From assembly GCA_002478145.1 (NCBI GenBank), contig DLMI01000072.1:22190-86189 (forward strand): a stretch of 64,000 nt of DNA. Direction: 5' to 3'. The translations under genes and the position numbers were made by a program. Source of the DNA: Acidobacteria bacterium UBA7540 (GTDB taxonomy: Bacteria > Acidobacteriota > Terriglobia > UBA7540). Positions 63,101 to 64,000 of this stretch are shown one piece after another. Within the stretch, counting starts at the first letter, position 1, and every line of letters begins with the position of its first letter. Under the pieces are notes generated by a model that searched no databases, was not told where the DNA came from, and saw only the letters and a list, made by a program, of their open reading frames with translations.

Positions 63101-63493
63101 CTAAGCACCCGGCAACGGGTACAGCGACACTTCCTTCATGGGATAGTGCTTCGCATTGTCCGTGATCAAGGTTAGATGGTGGTAAAGGGCCACGGCCGCG
63201 ACCGTAACGTCACCAATGGCCAGCGTGATTCCTTTGCGGCTATAGTCGCGCTTCAAGAAACCGGCCAGGCGGGCGATAGGAAACGTCACAGGATAAAACT
63301 GCAGGCTGTCCAGCAGTTCTGCGGTGCCCGCTTGTTCCTCCTCCCGCATGCCGGCATATACTTCCGTTACGTTGACCGAACAACAAGCAAGCAGGTGGCC
63401 TTGCTCCGCCAAGCCGGTGAGCAGCTCCCCGCGCCTCCGCTTGTTGTTGAGCGCATCGATGATAACGCTCGTATCGAGGAGGTAGATGCTCAT
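63101..63493 (-). CDS. vapC: VapC-type PIN-domain toxin
   Basis: A 130-residue PIN nuclease. Acidic metal ligands sit in YLLDTSVIIDAL, NVTEVYAG, AIGDVTVAA and LITDNAKHY. PIN toxins cut RNA, often tRNA. The ATG at 63493 lies one base after the stop of the antitoxin gene. It also lies right after the aberrant tRNA-Lys copy. Confidence 0.9.
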   Translation of the reverse strand: MSIYLLDTSVIIDALNNKRRRGELLTGLAEQGHLLACCSVNVTEVYAGMREEEQAGTAELLDSLQFYPVTFPIARLAGFLKRDYSRKGITLAIGDVTVAAVALYHHLTLITDNAKHYPMKEVSLYPLPGA

Positions 63494-63494
63494 C

Positions 63495-63764
63495 TTAACG
63501 GCGGGCGCTCACTTTGCGGTACCGCTTTTCTTCCTCCCTCCGCACCTTGGCCACCCACGCTGCGGCGCCCCGCTCGAGTTCCGGATGCTCCTCGTCTCTC
63601 CAGGCGCCGATGGCAGTTTTAAGGGCCTTAATTTGACGGAGGCGCATCAGCTCCTTCTCGGCAGCTTGGGCAAGAAAGCTGCTACGGCCACGCTTGCCGA
63701 CCAACCTGTCGATCTGCGCGGCGAGTTGCTCCGCGATGACAATGTGAGTGCGTTTTGTTCGCAT
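63495..63764 (-). CDS. vapB: CopG-like ribbon-helix-helix antitoxin
   Basis: An 89-residue protein. The N-terminal RTKRTHIVIAEQLAAQIDRL and SSFLAQAAEKEL fit a ribbon-helix-helix DNA-binding domain; the basic C-terminal part (VAKVRREEEKRYRKVSARR) would bind the PIN toxin encoded one base downstream. It likely represses its own operon. Confidence 0.82.
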   Translation of the reverse strand: MRTKRTHIVIAEQLAAQIDRLVGKRGRSSFLAQAAEKELMRLRQIKALKTAIGAWRDEEHPELERGAAAWVAKVRREEEKRYRKVSARR

Positions 63765-63814
63765 GATAACGTCGCTGGCCCCCCCTTAGACCTGGCCGCC
63801 AAAGGCCCATTGGA

Positions 63815-63842
63815 AGTTTACCACCCGTGGGATTTTCGTCAA
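63815..63842 (-). promoter_or_regulatory. possible vapBC promoter
   Basis: Minus strand TTGACG (63837-63842), 16-base spacer, TAAACT (63815-63820), about 50 bases upstream of the antitoxin ATG. Moderate match only. Confidence 0.4.
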
Positions 63843-64000
63843 CCCCCGCCAGCTTGTTTGCCGCTCTCGATATCGATGTAGACTCGCGTCCCCGGAATGC
63901 CGGGCTACCCGCCGCAGACCTTGGCATCCACGACCACTCGGCTCGCAGGTCCTTACTCGGTCATGCCCTTCTCCTCCACAGCAGCTTCGGAAACGGCAGA
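63843..64000. other. end of window, no gene seen
   Basis: Only a small CCCCGGAATGCCGGG-type inverted repeat near 63890 was noticed. Confidence 0.4.

Overview
This 64 kb window looks like chromosome from a high-GC soil or freshwater Acidobacteriota bacterium. This is inferred from gene content, not from a database search: an ADOP-type MacB/FtsX permease, a CRTAC1/ASPIC-UnbV protein, a tricorn-like S41 protease, two large outer-membrane beta-barrel proteins, a TonB protein with extra membrane helices, and intergenic spacers full of short dispersed repeats. No rRNA gene, CRISPR array or prophage was seen.

Layout. 1-6.2 kb: 3' end of an ABC permease, a decayed nucleotidyltransferase toxin-antitoxin-like pair, an ABC ATPase, and a sigma-54 response regulator overlapping its NtrY-like kinase. 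6.2-7.1 kb: an AbrB/RelE toxin-antitoxin operon with a recognisable promoter and operator. 7.3-8.4 kb: a TonB-like protein. 8.5-16.6 kb: an iron-sulfur assembly block on the minus strand, reading Rrf2 regulator, sufB, sufC, sufD, sufS, sufU, sufT, then ygfZ; the regulator has a near-consensus promoter overlapped by a palindrome. 17.7-18.3 kb: pilA with a good sigma-54 promoter. 18.6-23.6 kb: a PD-(D/E)XK-like protein, a Tat-exported Gfo/Idh/MocA oxidoreductase and a CRTAC1 protein. 24.19-27.35 kb: a complete 3,160-bp transposon with perfect 19-bp terminal inverted repeats and an 8-bp target duplication. It carries an IS1-family transposase, a P63C-domain protein, a small basic protein, a membrane protein and a Cas2/SinR-like small protein; three of its genes appear to have leaderless promoters. 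27.8-35.8 kb: an aquaglyceroporin and a heavy-metal-type RND efflux operon (adaptor, pump, unknown secreted protein, outer-membrane lipoprotein). 36.1-38.2 kb: a divergent kinase/LuxR-type regulator pair. 38.4-42.1 kb: an atypical KDPG-aldolase-family protein, a frameshifted TolC-family gene fused to a duplicated porin tail, a beta-barrel protein and an IS1380 remnant. 42.1-47.7 kb: kdpFABC with an oversized KdpC, small upstream ORFs and three 33-bp direct repeats that contain the likely promoter. 48.2-51.5 kb: a second beta-barrel protein and an APC permease. 51.7-58.4 kb: an esterase, a 2OG-Fe(II) oxygenase-like protein, a ketopantoate-reductase-like protein and the tricorn-like protease. 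58.4-59.1 kb: a RAYT transposase framed by REP-like hairpins. 59.4-62.3 kb: a frameshifted acyltransferase-type membrane gene, a hemerythrin-like protein and a GNAT acetyltransferase. 62.9-63.8 kb: tRNA-Lys(CTT), a strange tRNA-Lys copy carrying exact GC palindromes, and a VapBC-like pair.

How the parts fit. The suf block is a self-contained Fe-S assembly pathway with its own likely sensor. The kdp block is a high-affinity K+ uptake pump without an adjacent kdpDE pair. The RND operon may be controlled by the divergent two-component pair. The strongest unusual signals are the passenger-carrying transposon, the palindrome-bearing tRNA copy, the kdp promoter repeats and the duplicated gene tails (sufB and porin).
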